Assembly (NCBI GenBank): GCA_003116975.1
Contig: BGKB01000032.1
Location: forward strand, 248,001 to 312,000
Direction of reading: 5' to 3'
DNA from: Aurantiochytrium sp. KH105
Lineage: Eukaryota; Sar; Bigyra; Thraustochytrida; Thraustochytriidae
DNA length: 64,000 nt
The notes beneath the pieces were generated by a model. That model was not told the origin of the DNA. It searched no databases and saw nothing but the letters and a program-made list of their open reading frames with translations. This document shows positions 17,201 to 27,274 of the stretch, one piece after another (position 1 is the stretch's first letter; each line of letters starts with the position of its first letter). Made by a program: the position numbers and the translations under genes.

Positions 17201-18740
17201 GGCACGACGCGAACTCCTCATGATTGGACCGGAAATCCAACTGCCTTTGACGCACCCATCCTGCCTGGCTGGTGCCGCGTCCACTGGTTCGCGACGGGCT
17301 TCACCAACTGCTACCGGATCGGCTATGAAGATCGCCATGACCTCAAGTATGAAGTTGGCGAAGATGTGGGTATCCTAAAAACGGACCTCGATAACCCATT
17401 CCGTTGCCAATATGCGCCCCCGACGAACATGGAAGCCTTCACCAAGGGCGATCTTCGGTGCACGTTTGGCTTCCGCAAGGGCCTTCGCAACCCGCACTGG
17501 GCCCGCTTTGACGTGCGCCCCGACGTGTGCCGGGCTATCGGCGGCTTTGCCCCCGGAGACGTGGTGCGCATGGGCCAAATTGAGGCCACCTGCATCGGTC
17601 TCACAGGAGATGATGCAGGGGTACTGCTGTACTTTTTGCCCAGGATGGACGAAGCAGAAGGTGCTGGAGTTTTTGGCCAGGGCAGACCCGAGGGTGCAGT
17701 CAAAGTTCAAACTTCGCGCGTCATCGAGGTCAAGCACCGCGGTATGCAACGTCACGCTGACACGGGTCCGAGCAATGACCGCGTTGCTAAGGTAGCCATT
17801 GATCTGCAACCCGACTTTGCCTACGTAATCGGCGCCCAGTATGAGGAGCAGGGCATGTTTGATGTGCGGCCCGAGATCATTGGCGTCTACATGCCAGGTC
17901 TCAAGTGTGGCGACCAGCTCGGGCTCAACGCAGGAGACCAAGGCTACATTACGTTCACGGTGACTGGTGTCGCCAAGCACAATAGCGAGCGCCCAAGTCT
18001 CTACATGCACGACAGCACTAAGGTCGGTGCCACTGTATGGCCTCGCCTTCACGAAGACTATCCCGGTCGCTTCGCCAAGATCGGCTCAGAAACTGTACGC
18101 GAGGTGAGAGTTGTTGTCGATGATTTCACGCCTCCGAGCGAAGCGGAGCTCCGCAGGCTCCGTCTCCAGCCCACCCTGGAGTTTCCCGTGGGGCAGAGTG
18201 GCGCGCGCACGGCTCTCTTTGACGTTCGCCCGGAGGTCTGCGGCAGGCTGTGCGGCTTTAGGCCCGGCACCGTTCTCCACTTTCGGCGCCGTGTCCAGAG
18301 CAGCGACGACTCGAGTGGCGCGCTCACGGTGATTGGCATTCTTCCCAACCCGGAGACGGGTCTCCCGGTTGTCTGGTTTCATGAAGATGGCGACCGCGGC
18401 GCCATGATCATCCCGGCCTTCTACGACCTTCGCTCGTCCCTCGTGGCCAACGAGGAAATCCGCGACTTGACCGAGCTCCGTGAAGAGCTCGCCAATATGC
18501 CTGATGCATCTGCGGCCGGTCTCGGTCTCCTGCGGGCGTTGCTTGCCATGTCGGCGAAGAATTCGGGCGAGGCCGAAGACGGCGGCGAAGGTGCTTCTCA
18601 GGGCGGCGACGGCAATGGCAGTGATGATGATGATGATGAGCTCGACGCCTTTCTCGAGCAGGCGCGTCGCAGGCGACGCGGTTAATCGAGCAATTCTCTT
18701 CTCCTGGCCAAGTTCTCCATCGATTCATCGAATTGTCTTC
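14285..18740 (+). repeat. Inverted segmental duplication, arm A
   Basis: About 4.45 kb matching the reverse complement of 27215-31715. The outer edge is near CCAATGTGTCGCAGCCAG (about 14298 / 31700 region) and the inner edge near CCATCGATTCATCGAATTGTCT (about 18718-18739 / 27222-27243). It carries one GTPase gene plus ~1.2 kb of its 5' flank. The flank is more diverged than the coding part, with several small insertions and deletions. The spacer between the arms is about 8.5 kb. Confidence 0.88.
15545..18685 (+). CDS. AIG1/GIMAP-like GTPase with MIB/HERC2 and FDVRP repeats, copy A
   Basis: 1046 residues from ATG 15545 (AAGAAAGATGAGC context). In order: a PH-like domain (about 38-137, ending in the typical tryptophan-containing helix VGWLQTLRKL); a P-loop GTPase of AIG1/GIMAP character with G1 GETGVGKS (148-155), a Ser/Thr-rich switch (about 178-184), G3 DTPG (205-208) and a G4-like FTRWYDD (274-280); a helical linker; a MIB/HERC2 domain (about 510-600; NEEVWDHDG and NCYRIGYEDRHDLKYEV); three repeats of about 118 residues each marked by FDVRP[DE] (655, 772, 892) followed by a GFxPG-type turn; and an Asp-rich tail ending in an Arg cluster. 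GIMAP/AIG1 GTPases assemble on membranes and act in defence in animals and plants. The C-terminal repeats match no family I know. A second copy lies inverted at 27.3-30.4 kb. Domain calls for GTPase and MIB/HERC2 are firm; PH is tentative. Confidence 0.87.
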   Translation: MSEARDVREHEVTILAMPPSRATLRRSTIPRMLLDEPRHEFEGLLRADAEGVTLVVFARTVLQKVHDAIRHNSAKAKLVATLEDILDFDLDDDPAARREGKWYLTVTRKGKPCKYEFRSNTVFQAVGWLQTLRKLRGEPIIPVVAVLGETGVGKSLLCSQLAGLDPDNTIFRVDATAKSVTSTTDMYLTHWLGQEEEGNEVIVIDTPGLSDSQHRDDANVSDMLGKLADLGGVNTFVVLFNSQDPRLRGPLQQMLSVFERRFKTGFWEHTLIMFTRWYDDPISQRRRPKSAGDLEAEWNGELREHFPAIEEMLRANKDIPCYFVDNDPLNEGEREKTLAELRRFSVEARQNDLFDCRRVLADPRTVADLFREYTIPEEARELAEFLRAKALEDKLQGLTVAGILTITDLMRLQDIHLTGFFGWTVEDCDNLRNTGSKGPVAPNFVVANEFRGLDIPTEGLLRSGLSAAELLTLDDHEICDRLELNFPQLLQYHKWREEVLKQQPVSTSTIFAGAIVVRNEEVWDHDGHDAMDQDWSGPGMVLSWTDMNGEVRGTTRTPHDWTGNPTAFDAPILPGWCRVHWFATGFTNCYRIGYEDRHDLKYEVGEDVGILKTDLDNPFRCQYAPPTNMEAFTKGDLRCTFGFRKGLRNPHWARFDVRPDVCRAIGGFAPGDVVRMGQIEATCIGLTGDDAGVLLYFLPRMDEAEGAGVFGQGRPEGAVKVQTSRVIEVKHRGMQRHADTGPSNDRVAKVAIDLQPDFAYVIGAQYEEQGMFDVRPEIIGVYMPGLKCGDQLGLNAGDQGYITFTVTGVAKHNSERPSLYMHDSTKVGATVWPRLHEDYPGRFAKIGSETVREVRVVVDDFTPPSEAELRRLRLQPTLEFPVGQSGARTALFDVRPEVCGRLCGFRPGTVLHFRRRVQSSDDSSGALTVIGILPNPETGLPVVWFHEDGDRGAMIIPAFYDLRSSLVANEEIRDLTELREELANMPDASAAGLGLLRALLAMSAKNSGEAEDGGEGASQGGDGNGSDDDDDELDAFLEQARRRRRG

Positions 18741-19656
18741 ACGTGCTCAGCCAAAAAGATGGAGTGGGTGGTCTTAGTGTCATAGCGCTGGGAGGAAAGC
18801 TATTTTAGAGTATCGATGCGAAAGTACGTCGACCAAGTTAAGCTTAGATGCGAGCAAATAAGCTCCGCGCAAGTTCACCGCCAAAGATGCGTTGAGTTCC
18901 TGGTCCACAACGAAAGTGTTTGTTGGGCGATCAGACAGTGGAAGCGACGAAACGTCCGCGCCACGATCTTGGAAGCGACCAACGGTCAGCACCAAGAATA
19001 GTCCTAGCATAGCACTAGAAGCATCTATTAAAGATGGACTAGGTCTCAGACCTAATCACCACTGAGCCAAGCAGTCGGGACTCGACAACAAGTTGCAGAT
19101 CGACGCAGGCAGAACCGAAACTATCCGCAAGTGCTCCGAGTAGCAGCGAGAGACACTTGCGTCTCATTACACTTTCCCGTTTCGTGCTGGCCACGAAGTC
19201 GAAAAAGTTTAGTCAAATCATCGTTCTCTTCTTCTCCACGATTTCTAAAATAGGCCAACTACCTACTAAGTGCCTCAAAACAGGCCTCAAAAGGGGGGAC
19301 TCTGAGGCAACATCGATTCTTGTGCGAGGAGTTTCGTGATGCTCGGGCGTGCAGCGGCCAGCGGACACGAGGGCGAATCGCTGGCGGGGTCTTGCTCTGT
19401 CGGGGTCTTGCTCTGTCGGGGGCGGCGTAGTCGTCGAGAACGAGGTGCTCAAGAGCGGGGTTGGGCGAAGTTGCCTAAACTGAATATGAGGACGCGAGAC
19501 TCGGCGCCAGGGCCCAGGCACCTGGGCAGCCTTCTGGCGGTCTTCCGGGCCCTCTGCGGCGAGCAGGGAGCGCGGGAGACAAGTTTCAAGCTCGCAATGA
19601 GATGAGATGAGTTGAGATGAGGTGAGGTCTTTTAGCGGGTAGGCCTACGCCCTGGA
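18741..19656. other. Intergenic between GTPase copy A and the broken gene
   Basis: No gene seen. Contains an imperfect duplicated GGGGTCTTGCTCTGTCGG motif (about 19385-19421) and a GATGAGATGAG stretch near 19600-19625. ORFs of 60-100 codons on both strands have no recognisable features. Confidence 0.4.
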
Positions 19657-20776
19657 CTAGTTCGAGCTCTGCTGTCGCTTCTTGGCGGCAGTGAAAGCTC
19701 TCGTGAGCTGGTCGTCGTCAAGCGCGACCCCGTCGATGCCAACCAGGTCCGGGAAACTCTCGCGAATGACCTTGACCACGTCCCGAGGCTTGATGTTCGG
19801 GTTGGCACTCGCACTCTCATCGAGGAATCTTTGGACTTCGTCTGGCACTTTGCTCTTGCGATCGCGCTTGCCGGTCGTTCTCCTCGTCTCTTGGACCATC
19901 CCGGAAGCGTTGCCTTTGGACTCCATAACGAATGCCGAGATGCGAGTCTGAATCTCGGCGACGCTCGGCAAGGAGTACCGCGCGGTGGGCACAGCCTCCA
20001 TGAGACGTTCGCGCATCTGGGCTGGGCCCTTCTTGGCGGAAGAGTTCACAACGCCTTCGTTGAAGAGCGCGGCGATTTGCTCGCTGTACATTTGGACGTA
20101 GTTCGCACCATACTGCTGCCAACGCGAGGGGCGTCTTGCCCAGCCTTGAGAGCGCGAATGCGTTGCGTAAAGGTTTGCGAGCGCGTACTCATCCATGTCT
20201 CCGTGGCTCAGCGTGGTAGTCCTTGCGCGCCTTCTTATGCGTCAACCCGCCTAGAGTTATCACATTCGTTTTGCGGTGCTCCTCGAGCGCTTTGGTGGAG
20301 ACGCCCTTGACGAGCACAGCGCGCGCTGTGCGGCCCTGGATAGAACCTTACAGGGCTACTCGAATGAACGATGCCGTCGCCCCAATTAGGTTGCGCAGCT
20401 CGCGGGTCTTGTCCATGCTGCCCGTAAGCTTCTCGCCGGCTAGCCTTTGCAGGATGCTTGGGTCCCCAGGGTACACGAGCTCCGCCATGCGCACGGTGGC
20501 GGGCACGATGTTATTGACCATGATACGAAGGCGAGGGTCGTCCGCCGGAAGCTGACCTTAATTGCGATCATGCACGCTGGGCAGTTTTTTGAGGTTGTTC
20601 TCGCCAAACCCAAAGGCTGCTGTGAAATCCGCCATGGTCCTGATGAGGCGAGGATCCTCATCGTCGACATCTCGAGAAGTGTCAGCGTCGGAACCCGCAT
20701 CCTCAGGCGCACCAGCTTTGATTGCCTCGGTGGCCTTGATCGCTGCTCCGCGGTGACGCTTCGCCCTTGGCGGCAT
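19657..20776 (-). pseudogene. Broken gene of unknown family
   Basis: A coding-like stretch on the minus strand interrupted by two in-frame TAA codons and a frame change. It starts at ATG 20776 (MPPRAKRHRG) and reads 72 codons to a TAA at 20558. It continues in the same frame (ADDPRLRIMVNNIVP, ELRNLIGATASFIRVAL) to another TAA near 20353, and again in frame (TKALEEHRKTNVITLGGL) to a TGA near 20188. It then resumes in another frame from ATG 20196 as a clean 179-codon ORF (MDEYALANLYATH to the stop at 19657). The last segment is Lys/Arg/Ser-rich with WARRPSRWQQYGANYVQMYS and PNIKPRDVVKVIRESFPDL. I do not recognise the family. A decayed gene or element remnant is the simplest reading; tiny introns are a less likely alternative. 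Confidence 0.5.
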
Positions 20777-23297
20777 CTGCAAGCCGTTCCATTTGCCTTG
20801 CTGGCCGCCACGCTCGCGCCCCGAAGGGGTTCGCGCCGTTAGCCCCGCTGTTTTCGGCGCCCTCTGCACGTGCTGATGATGAGATGGAGCACGGCTTCGT
20901 GCAAACCTAGCGCGGCCTACAGCCGCTCTCAGCCCTCGAAATTCCGGCTGCGAGGTCCCAGGGCCCGGGCGAGCTCCTCCAGCGCGCGGCAGCGCCGTAG
21001 CGCATTTTGAATCCAGTTTGCTAGACACCCTGCCAAAGGCCCTCAACGACGACTTCGTTTCGCTCGTGCGCAACGACCACGCTAACTGTCACCACACCGT
21101 TTGATGGGTTGAAGGCGTCTGGGGTCCGCTGCGCGATGCACGCCTCACCAAGCCGAAAGTCGTCCCACAAGAATCGATCAAGAGTAGAATCCCCCCAAAA
21201 TGGGAAGGCACTTAGTAGATGGCCTTAAAAATTCAAGAATTCCAATTCAGCGAACTCAAACCCCCAACTCGACTTCAACGCCCAACTTAGGCGCTTTGAT
21301 CTCTCTTCTACGCAAGATTGGCGGCGCAGCACTCCGTGCAGCGCACTTGGTCCGCTTCAAGACGCACTCAATTTTGATACGCAAAGTTTCGCACAAGAGT
21401 TGACCATGATTTTGGCCCATCTTGCGGGTTCAATCGAGTACAAAAGTGGGCAGAAAAATGAAAAGAAAGGCCGTCGATCCTCTTCGTTTCAAGTGGGTAT
21501 TGGAGTATGAATGAGTGGCCTGAAAATGCAGTAGTCGAGCCTGGCACATTGGCAGAATTGGAAATTGCGTTGCGCAACATCGGGTTGCGTTGTGCAGGCA
21601 TAGGAATCTTCTACAAGGGAGAGAGACCACCATTTCGCACTCTGCAGCTGCAGCAACGGGGACAGAATTGAGCTGTCCGCAAGTCAAGCCTGCACTGCAC
21701 CAATCAATCAGTACGCGTGCGCTGATCGTTCTGTCCAGCGCCCATGACCAGTTTCCAGCGTAGAGCTCGAGACGCGTCTCTTGTACACGAGGTGGCCCAA
21801 GTTTCGCGTGCTTGTGCAGCGAGTTTCGCGTGCTTGTGCAGCGAGTTTCGCGTGCTTGTGCAGCGGGTTCGCGTGCACCGGGAGTCTCCCCCTCCTCGAC
21901 ACAGCCTTGCACGGCGCTCGTCACGGTTTTCTACAGCGGGGGTCTCCCCTCCTCGTCCCAGCCCAACACTCAGCGCTCGTCACGGCGGCGGCGGCGGCGG
22001 CGGCGAGTGTGAGCCCGCGGAACTTGACTGTTGTCATCTGTCTCCTACTCCGAATGACCTGGCGTGGTGTGGCACGCAGGCTTATTTCTTCACCAACCAC
22101 GTGGCGACTCGCCATGGTCGATGATGCGTGGCCGGCCAACGGGGAAGACGCCTCAGGTCGGTGCACAAGTTCGGAGTTGTACCAAAACAGGGACGAAGGT
22201 GCGGAAAATGGGCTTGACAACCTTTGTCAAGTTCAGGCAACGTTTCATCTACCAGTTGACGAGAAGATCTGGCTCGGATGGAATGTACTTGAATAGAGGG
22301 GAAGATGCAGTCAGGCACAACCTGCAGCTGCGCGTTCAAATTCTTGGTCGTCCGCTCCCGTACGTCCCAGTGCACTTACACGTCCGAGGCGTCCCTGACC
22401 GAAAATTTGTAACAATTGTGCACTTCCCGCAAGCTGCTGCACCTGCTGCACCTGCTGCTGCACACGGAAATAGTCTTGCAACTTTTTTTCTGTGCAGATT
22501 AAGCCAAGCCCCTCCAAACAGATTCAACCCCGCTCGTCCGATGCACACGCGCGTAATTTCCTCCTCCTGCTTCACGTTCGTCAGCGATACATCCACGCCA
22601 TCGTGCACAAGCGATGAGACGGGCAGCTCGCGCGCTCTCTTTCCGTCCTGGACTTTCGCTCCGGCGTCGAAAAGGACTCGTGGTCTTCGCCTGCGCCGGC
22701 GCTCGCCTTTCTTCCCCGCAGCGCGGCGCCCTGTCCTCACAAGGCTCCCAGTGGCGCTCCCCGCACTCCTCTCGAGCAGCATGGTGCGGGGAACGAGCAG
22801 GCCACAGCAGACCCGCAGCAAGCGGGGTGCGGGTCGGGGCGGCGCGGCGCGTGCAGACGCTGTGGGGACGCGGCGGGCGGGACGTGCACGGCTGGCTGGT
22901 TGGTAGATAGATGCCGATTGATCGAGCGCGCGCACGTGCACAAGTCCGAGCTCCGCCTGGGGCTGGCGGCGCGAGACGGAAAGCGGAAACCCGAGGCCGC
23001 GCAGCCGCGAAGGGAGAAAGGCGGGGAGAACAAAGCCAATCGTACGACAGGGGCGAGCTGCGCGTGAGCGCGAACGAAGGGAGCGCGGCGAGCGAGCGAG
23101 CGAGCGAGCGAGACCAAACTGATCTGATCTGATCTGATCTGATCTGATCTGATCTGTGGTCGAGTCGCGGGACCTCAAGACCGTGGCGGCGCCGACGAGG
23201 ACGAGAGCGACGCCAACGGCGGCAAGAGCGACGCGGACAACAAGAGCGACGGTGATAGAGAAGGCGTGGGCAAGCACGACAGCGAAAGTAAAGCAAG
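20777..23297. other. Long intergenic region upstream of the HERC-type ligase
   Basis: About 2.5 kb without a supportable gene. It includes the second copy of the dispersed repeat (21225-21432), three near-identical direct repeats of TTTCGCGTGCTTGTGCAGCG around 21802-21866, a GGC run (about 21985-22005), a GCGA tract (about 23089-23112) and a CTGAT pentanucleotide tract (about 23118-23155) in the leader of the next gene. Long minus-strand ORFs are Arg/Ser/Ala/Pro-rich and look like composition artefacts. Confidence 0.45.
21225..21432 (+). repeat. Dispersed ~190-bp repeat, copy 2
   Basis: Same unit and orientation as 8952-9160, about 12 kb away. Over the core it differs by scattered substitutions and single-base indels (for example CGACTTCAACGCC versus CGACTTCAACACC). 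It lies outside both the lipase and GTPase duplications, so it was copied separately from them or marks an older duplication. Confidence 0.75.
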
Positions 23298-26200
23298 ATG
23301 AACAGGAGAATTTCGACAGGATTTGGCTTCTCGAGGGCGAGGTACGGGGATGAAGAAGAGCCCCCCAGGCTCGGCAATGCGCAGGGAGGCAACTTTCAAA
23401 ATTCCGTGGAGACGCAAAGGCTGCGGCGTCATTCGCAGCAGCAGTCGCGACAGCTGGTGCGGCTGAGAGGGGGGTCTGTGTTTGGTGCCCGTCGGCGTAA
23501 CAGAGCGCCATCGCCGCCACCCATCCCCCTCGTGAGCGATCCCGAAGTCGCGCTCGACGTACAAAAGGAATGGCACGCTCTCTTCGAGCAGCAGAATCAA
23601 CAACGACATCGGCAAGAAGACCAGGTCCCCGCGCTAAAAGCAATGCAAATGCCGGCATCGGAAACTCCAGGGGCCCCTGGACCAAGGTCCGCAACGTATA
23701 CGAGAAAGGCACGAGAAAACTCGAAGCGTTTCAGTCAATCCATTTTTGGCAGAAGCAAAGCCAACGCCCAATCCTCTGTTTGCGCAGCAGGTATACTCAT
23801 TCCAACAGAAGCGACGACGCCGGGCGCATCCTTCGTTGTTGATGAAATGAGCATCTTCGCCGGCAATACCGTCCGTACCTCCCAGGGTTGGAGCGAGCAG
23901 GTTGTCTTCACCACCGAAAATGGTAACGTGTTTGTTGCCAGTACTCAGGCAGGCCGACCCGAAGTGAATCAGCTCAATCTCCCCGAATTCCTTCTCGAAG
24001 ATGATGGAGAGACCGTCATTGACGCGCAGACAGGCTCCTCACACATTGTTTTGCTAACGGACCTGGGACGCGTCTTTGCATATGCGTCGTCCAAGGCATC
24101 GCCTTACCTTTTGGAGAACAAGCGCAATGAACCTATCGTGCAAATTGTTTGTACGCAAAAGGTCACGCTTCTGCTCGGACACTCAGGACGCGTCTACGCG
24201 CACGGCGCGAGCTCTGCTGGAGATCTCGGCCTCGGGGATAAAGTTAGTCAAATTCGCGAGAACGAACCTGCGCGACAAGTGGAAGGAGGTCTCAAGCATG
24301 TCGCTGTGCAACGCCTCGCGGCAGGACCCTCTCACGTACTCGCGCTCACTGCAAGTGGCCGTCTTCTGGCGTGGGGCGATAATGCCAACAACCAGCAAGG
24401 CAGCTTTCGCCCGGTCAAGACCTCTTATCCACTTCCGATCGATTCGGACAAGCTCAGCAAAATCCGCGCATGCGACGTTGCCTGCGGTGACACCTTTATC
24501 GCCGTACTCACACGAAGCGGCAGGCTTCATATTCTCGGTCGCAGACTTGCAGAGGATGCCACCTTTACGTCTTCGTTCGAAAATGATTACTTCAAGCCAA
24601 TTGTCGCCATCTCTGCGGGCAAAGATTATGTCGCTGCATTGCATGACGACGGCGAAGTGACGGTTTACGACGTGTCAGAGAGCCTGCCACTCCGAGGCTT
24701 CACCGCCAAAGAAACTTCACCTCTCGTATCGAAAGCCACATTTCCTGCGATGGAAACGGAGCACGGTGCTGCGCGGGTGGCGGTCCTGGGCAACATCATC
24801 CTTGCCTTTGGTGCCAATGAAGAAGCGGCTGAGAAGCGGCTGCGTTTCGTTGATGAAGCGATTGCCGCGACGCCGCGGCTTTTCCTCAACGCTACTCGGG
24901 TTTCTGAGGCTGTGCGATCATCGACAGCCAGAGGGTTGGCCCAAGATCTCATTTTCGTGCTCGGGGATCCATATGGGCTCTCTTCGAGCTTTTTGCTTCA
25001 AGGTGATCTCTCCATGCAAGACCTCGAGTCTGAGGAAGAGGAAATCAGTCCGAGCGGTGTCGATCTCGCCGGCGCGCAGAGCGCCCTCGACGATGCCAAA
25101 CAAAAGCTCGCAAGTAACCAAAGAGCGAAGACTGCTGTCGCGATGGCCCTTGACGCAGTTCTTGAAAGCCTTGGCGCAAATGCCGAGGCGGTCATCCATG
25201 CAGACCAGACACGCCTCTTTTTGGTCTTTCTCTGCACACCTCTTGCGCAAATGGCTGGCAGTGGAGCCTTTCGCAAGCTCGTACAAATCTTGGACAGTGT
25301 CGAAAAAAGAGTACTCAGTGAGCTTCTCAAGTGGATATTCGAGGAGGTCGACGCTCAAGCGCTGGCCGCGTACCTCATTGAGCCCCTCGTTGACCTCTTC
25401 AGCCAGGAAGCACTTGGCGCTTCGCTGGATGGCTCGTCGGACCTCAAAGCAACGGCAAAGCTATTGCAAGGCCTTTACACCATCAATGAAGCCCACGCTC
25501 GCCTTCAAATTGAAGGTTGCGCAGGACACTTCCCCGTTGACCGCAAACTTTTCACCACAAATGTTCTTTTGGATCTCGATCCTGCAGAGATTGACAGAAT
25601 CTTTCATAGATGGCAGGATCACATTTCTTACCCCAAGTCCAAGTCCAGGACTGCGCCGTTTTCCATTCTTCAGTACCCGTTTCTCATATCCGTAGACACC
25701 AAGTCCGAGATTCTGCGTCTCGAGGGATCTCATGTGATGATGGAAAGATACCAAGGCGCAAGACGTCGTGGGCAACAGGCCACCCTTGTACTTAGCGTGC
25801 GTCGGGACCGTGTTCTCATGGACACGATCCGCGCCCTTGCTGCAACAGATCCCGTTGACATGAAAATGCCGCTTCAAGTCAAGTTCGAGGGCGAAGAAGG
25901 CATTGACGTTGGTGGCGTCAAGAAGGAGTTTTTTGAGCTTTTGTCGACCACACTGTTTGACCCGCACATGGGCGTCTTCAGCTCCATTGACGTTGGCGGC
26001 GCAGAAAAGCTCTGGTTTTCTCATGAGGAGAGCGCGCTCAATTCAGTCGACCTCGTGGCACGATTCCTTGCCAGCGGAAGCAAGTCGCCCGACGAGGTCG
26101 ATGAAAACGAGCTCTACATGCTCGTGGGTCAACTGATTGGTCTTGCGATCTACAACAGCACCATTCTCGATGTTCAGTTCCCCATCTCATTTTACCGTAT

Positions 26201-26885
26201 TCTCCTTAGGAAGCTGCCTGAACAGCCTGATCTGATGCATCTGCATGAGCTCGACCCGGCACTTGCTCAGGGTCTTCAGTCCATGCTCGACTACGATGGC
26301 GACGATGTAGAGACAGTGTTTTGCGCTGACTTTGGCGGTCTCCGACCGGGAGGTGAGAATGAGCCCGTCACCAACCAGAATCGTGAGGAGTATGTTGCAG
26401 AGAAGGTCGCTTTTAAGCTCCACAAAGAGTTCTTCGAAATCATCGACAAGCTCCTGGAGGGCTTCGAAACGGTCATAGACCGCAACATGCGGTCCTTTCA
26501 GCTGTTCGAGCCCGAGCAGCTCGAGCTCGCGCTGATCGGAACCGACGCGCTCGACATTGACGAGCTTTGCGCATCAACCGTGTACGATGGAGGCTATGCG
26601 CCGTCGTCCCGCGTCATCAAGTGGTTCTGGGAGATTGTCAAGGCTTGGGACAAGGACAAGCAGCGTGAGCTACTACGTTTTGCAACGGGGGCTCCGCGAG
26701 CGCCAGTCGGCGGCCTTCAATCCCTCCGATTCTCTATTCAGCGGGCAGGTCCGGACACCGACCAGCTGCCAACAGCGTCCACTTGCTTCAATCACTTGCT
26801 TCTCCCAGAGTATTCTTCCAAGCAGAAACTGGCGGCCAAGCTCGATGTGGCGCTGAATAACGCGCAAGGTTTCGGACTTTTCTAA
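23298..26885 (+). CDS. HERC-like E3 ubiquitin ligase (RCC1-like repeats + HECT)
   Basis: 1195 residues from ATG 23298. The first ~150 residues are basic and disordered. Residues about 185-480 hold RCC1/ATS1-like propeller repeats (SGRVYAHG, SGRLLAWGDN, SGRLHILGR). A helical middle follows, and the HECT domain covers about 835-1195: VKFEGEEGIDVGGVKKEFFE, LVGQLIGLAIYNSTILD, and the C-lobe active-site motif LPTASTCFNHLLLPEY with catalytic Cys1163, 32 residues from the end as usual. It should accept ubiquitin from an E2 as a thioester and pass it to substrates; small HERC ligases (HERC3/4/6 type) have this layout. The gene sits between the two inverted GTPase copies but its own sequence is not duplicated here. 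The call is firm; the substrate is unknown. Confidence 0.94.
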   Translation: MNRRISTGFGFSRARYGDEEEPPRLGNAQGGNFQNSVETQRLRRHSQQQSRQLVRLRGGSVFGARRRNRAPSPPPIPLVSDPEVALDVQKEWHALFEQQNQQRHRQEDQVPALKAMQMPASETPGAPGPRSATYTRKARENSKRFSQSIFGRSKANAQSSVCAAGILIPTEATTPGASFVVDEMSIFAGNTVRTSQGWSEQVVFTTENGNVFVASTQAGRPEVNQLNLPEFLLEDDGETVIDAQTGSSHIVLLTDLGRVFAYASSKASPYLLENKRNEPIVQIVCTQKVTLLLGHSGRVYAHGASSAGDLGLGDKVSQIRENEPARQVEGGLKHVAVQRLAAGPSHVLALTASGRLLAWGDNANNQQGSFRPVKTSYPLPIDSDKLSKIRACDVACGDTFIAVLTRSGRLHILGRRLAEDATFTSSFENDYFKPIVAISAGKDYVAALHDDGEVTVYDVSESLPLRGFTAKETSPLVSKATFPAMETEHGAARVAVLGNIILAFGANEEAAEKRLRFVDEAIAATPRLFLNATRVSEAVRSSTARGLAQDLIFVLGDPYGLSSSFLLQGDLSMQDLESEEEEISPSGVDLAGAQSALDDAKQKLASNQRAKTAVAMALDAVLESLGANAEAVIHADQTRLFLVFLCTPLAQMAGSGAFRKLVQILDSVEKRVLSELLKWIFEEVDAQALAAYLIEPLVDLFSQEALGASLDGSSDLKATAKLLQGLYTINEAHARLQIEGCAGHFPVDRKLFTTNVLLDLDPAEIDRIFHRWQDHISYPKSKSRTAPFSILQYPFLISVDTKSEILRLEGSHVMMERYQGARRRGQQATLVLSVRRDRVLMDTIRALAATDPVDMKMPLQVKFEGEEGIDVGGVKKEFFELLSTTLFDPHMGVFSSIDVGGAEKLWFSHEESALNSVDLVARFLASGSKSPDEVDENELYMLVGQLIGLAIYNSTILDVQFPISFYRILLRKLPEQPDLMHLHELDPALAQGLQSMLDYDGDDVETVFCADFGGLRPGGENEPVTNQNREEYVAEKVAFKLHKEFFEIIDKLLEGFETVIDRNMRSFQLFEPEQLELALIGTDALDIDELCASTVYDGGYAPSSRVIKWFWEIVKAWDKDKQRELLRFATGAPRAPVGGLQSLRFSIQRAGPDTDQLPTASTCFNHLLLPEYSSKQKLAAKLDVALNNAQGFGLF

Positions 26886-27274
26886 ACAGGTAACTATCAA
26901 CATCAAATAAAACTTTGCAGTGGTCGCGACTTACTGTGAGGCCTTCACTGATTTCATTATTGAAGTAACTGTTATTGAAGTAATTGTGCAGAATAACCTC
27001 TTGACGAAAGTGGTCTTCTCCCCAGGCTGAGCTTGCGTGAAAAGTTTGAGTTGTTGAGGTGAAAGTGTATGCGTTGCTCTCGTGCAGCCGAAAAAGATGG
27101 CATGGACTGAAATTGTCGATTGTACAAGAAGAAATTCGACTTGATTTGATTTGTAAAATTTGATTTGATTTGATTTGTTTTGATTTGATTTGATTTGATT
27201 TTACGACAACATGCGATGCGAGGAGACAATTCGATGAATCGATGGGGAAACTAGTCAGAAGAGACGTGTTCGAT
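26886..27274. other. Intergenic, with TTGAT pentanucleotide repeat
   Basis: The 3' ends of the HERC-type gene and GTPase copy B converge here. Contains a GATTT/TTGAT microsatellite (about 27133-27200) and the inner edge of the inverted duplication (about 27215-27243). No gene seen. Confidence 0.55.

Noticed and set aside
22336-23712. 458-codon minus-strand ORF upstream of and overlapping the HERC-type gene
   Set aside because: Composition-driven (Arg/Ala/Ser/Pro), includes the translated GATCA microsatellite and overlaps the secure HERC start.
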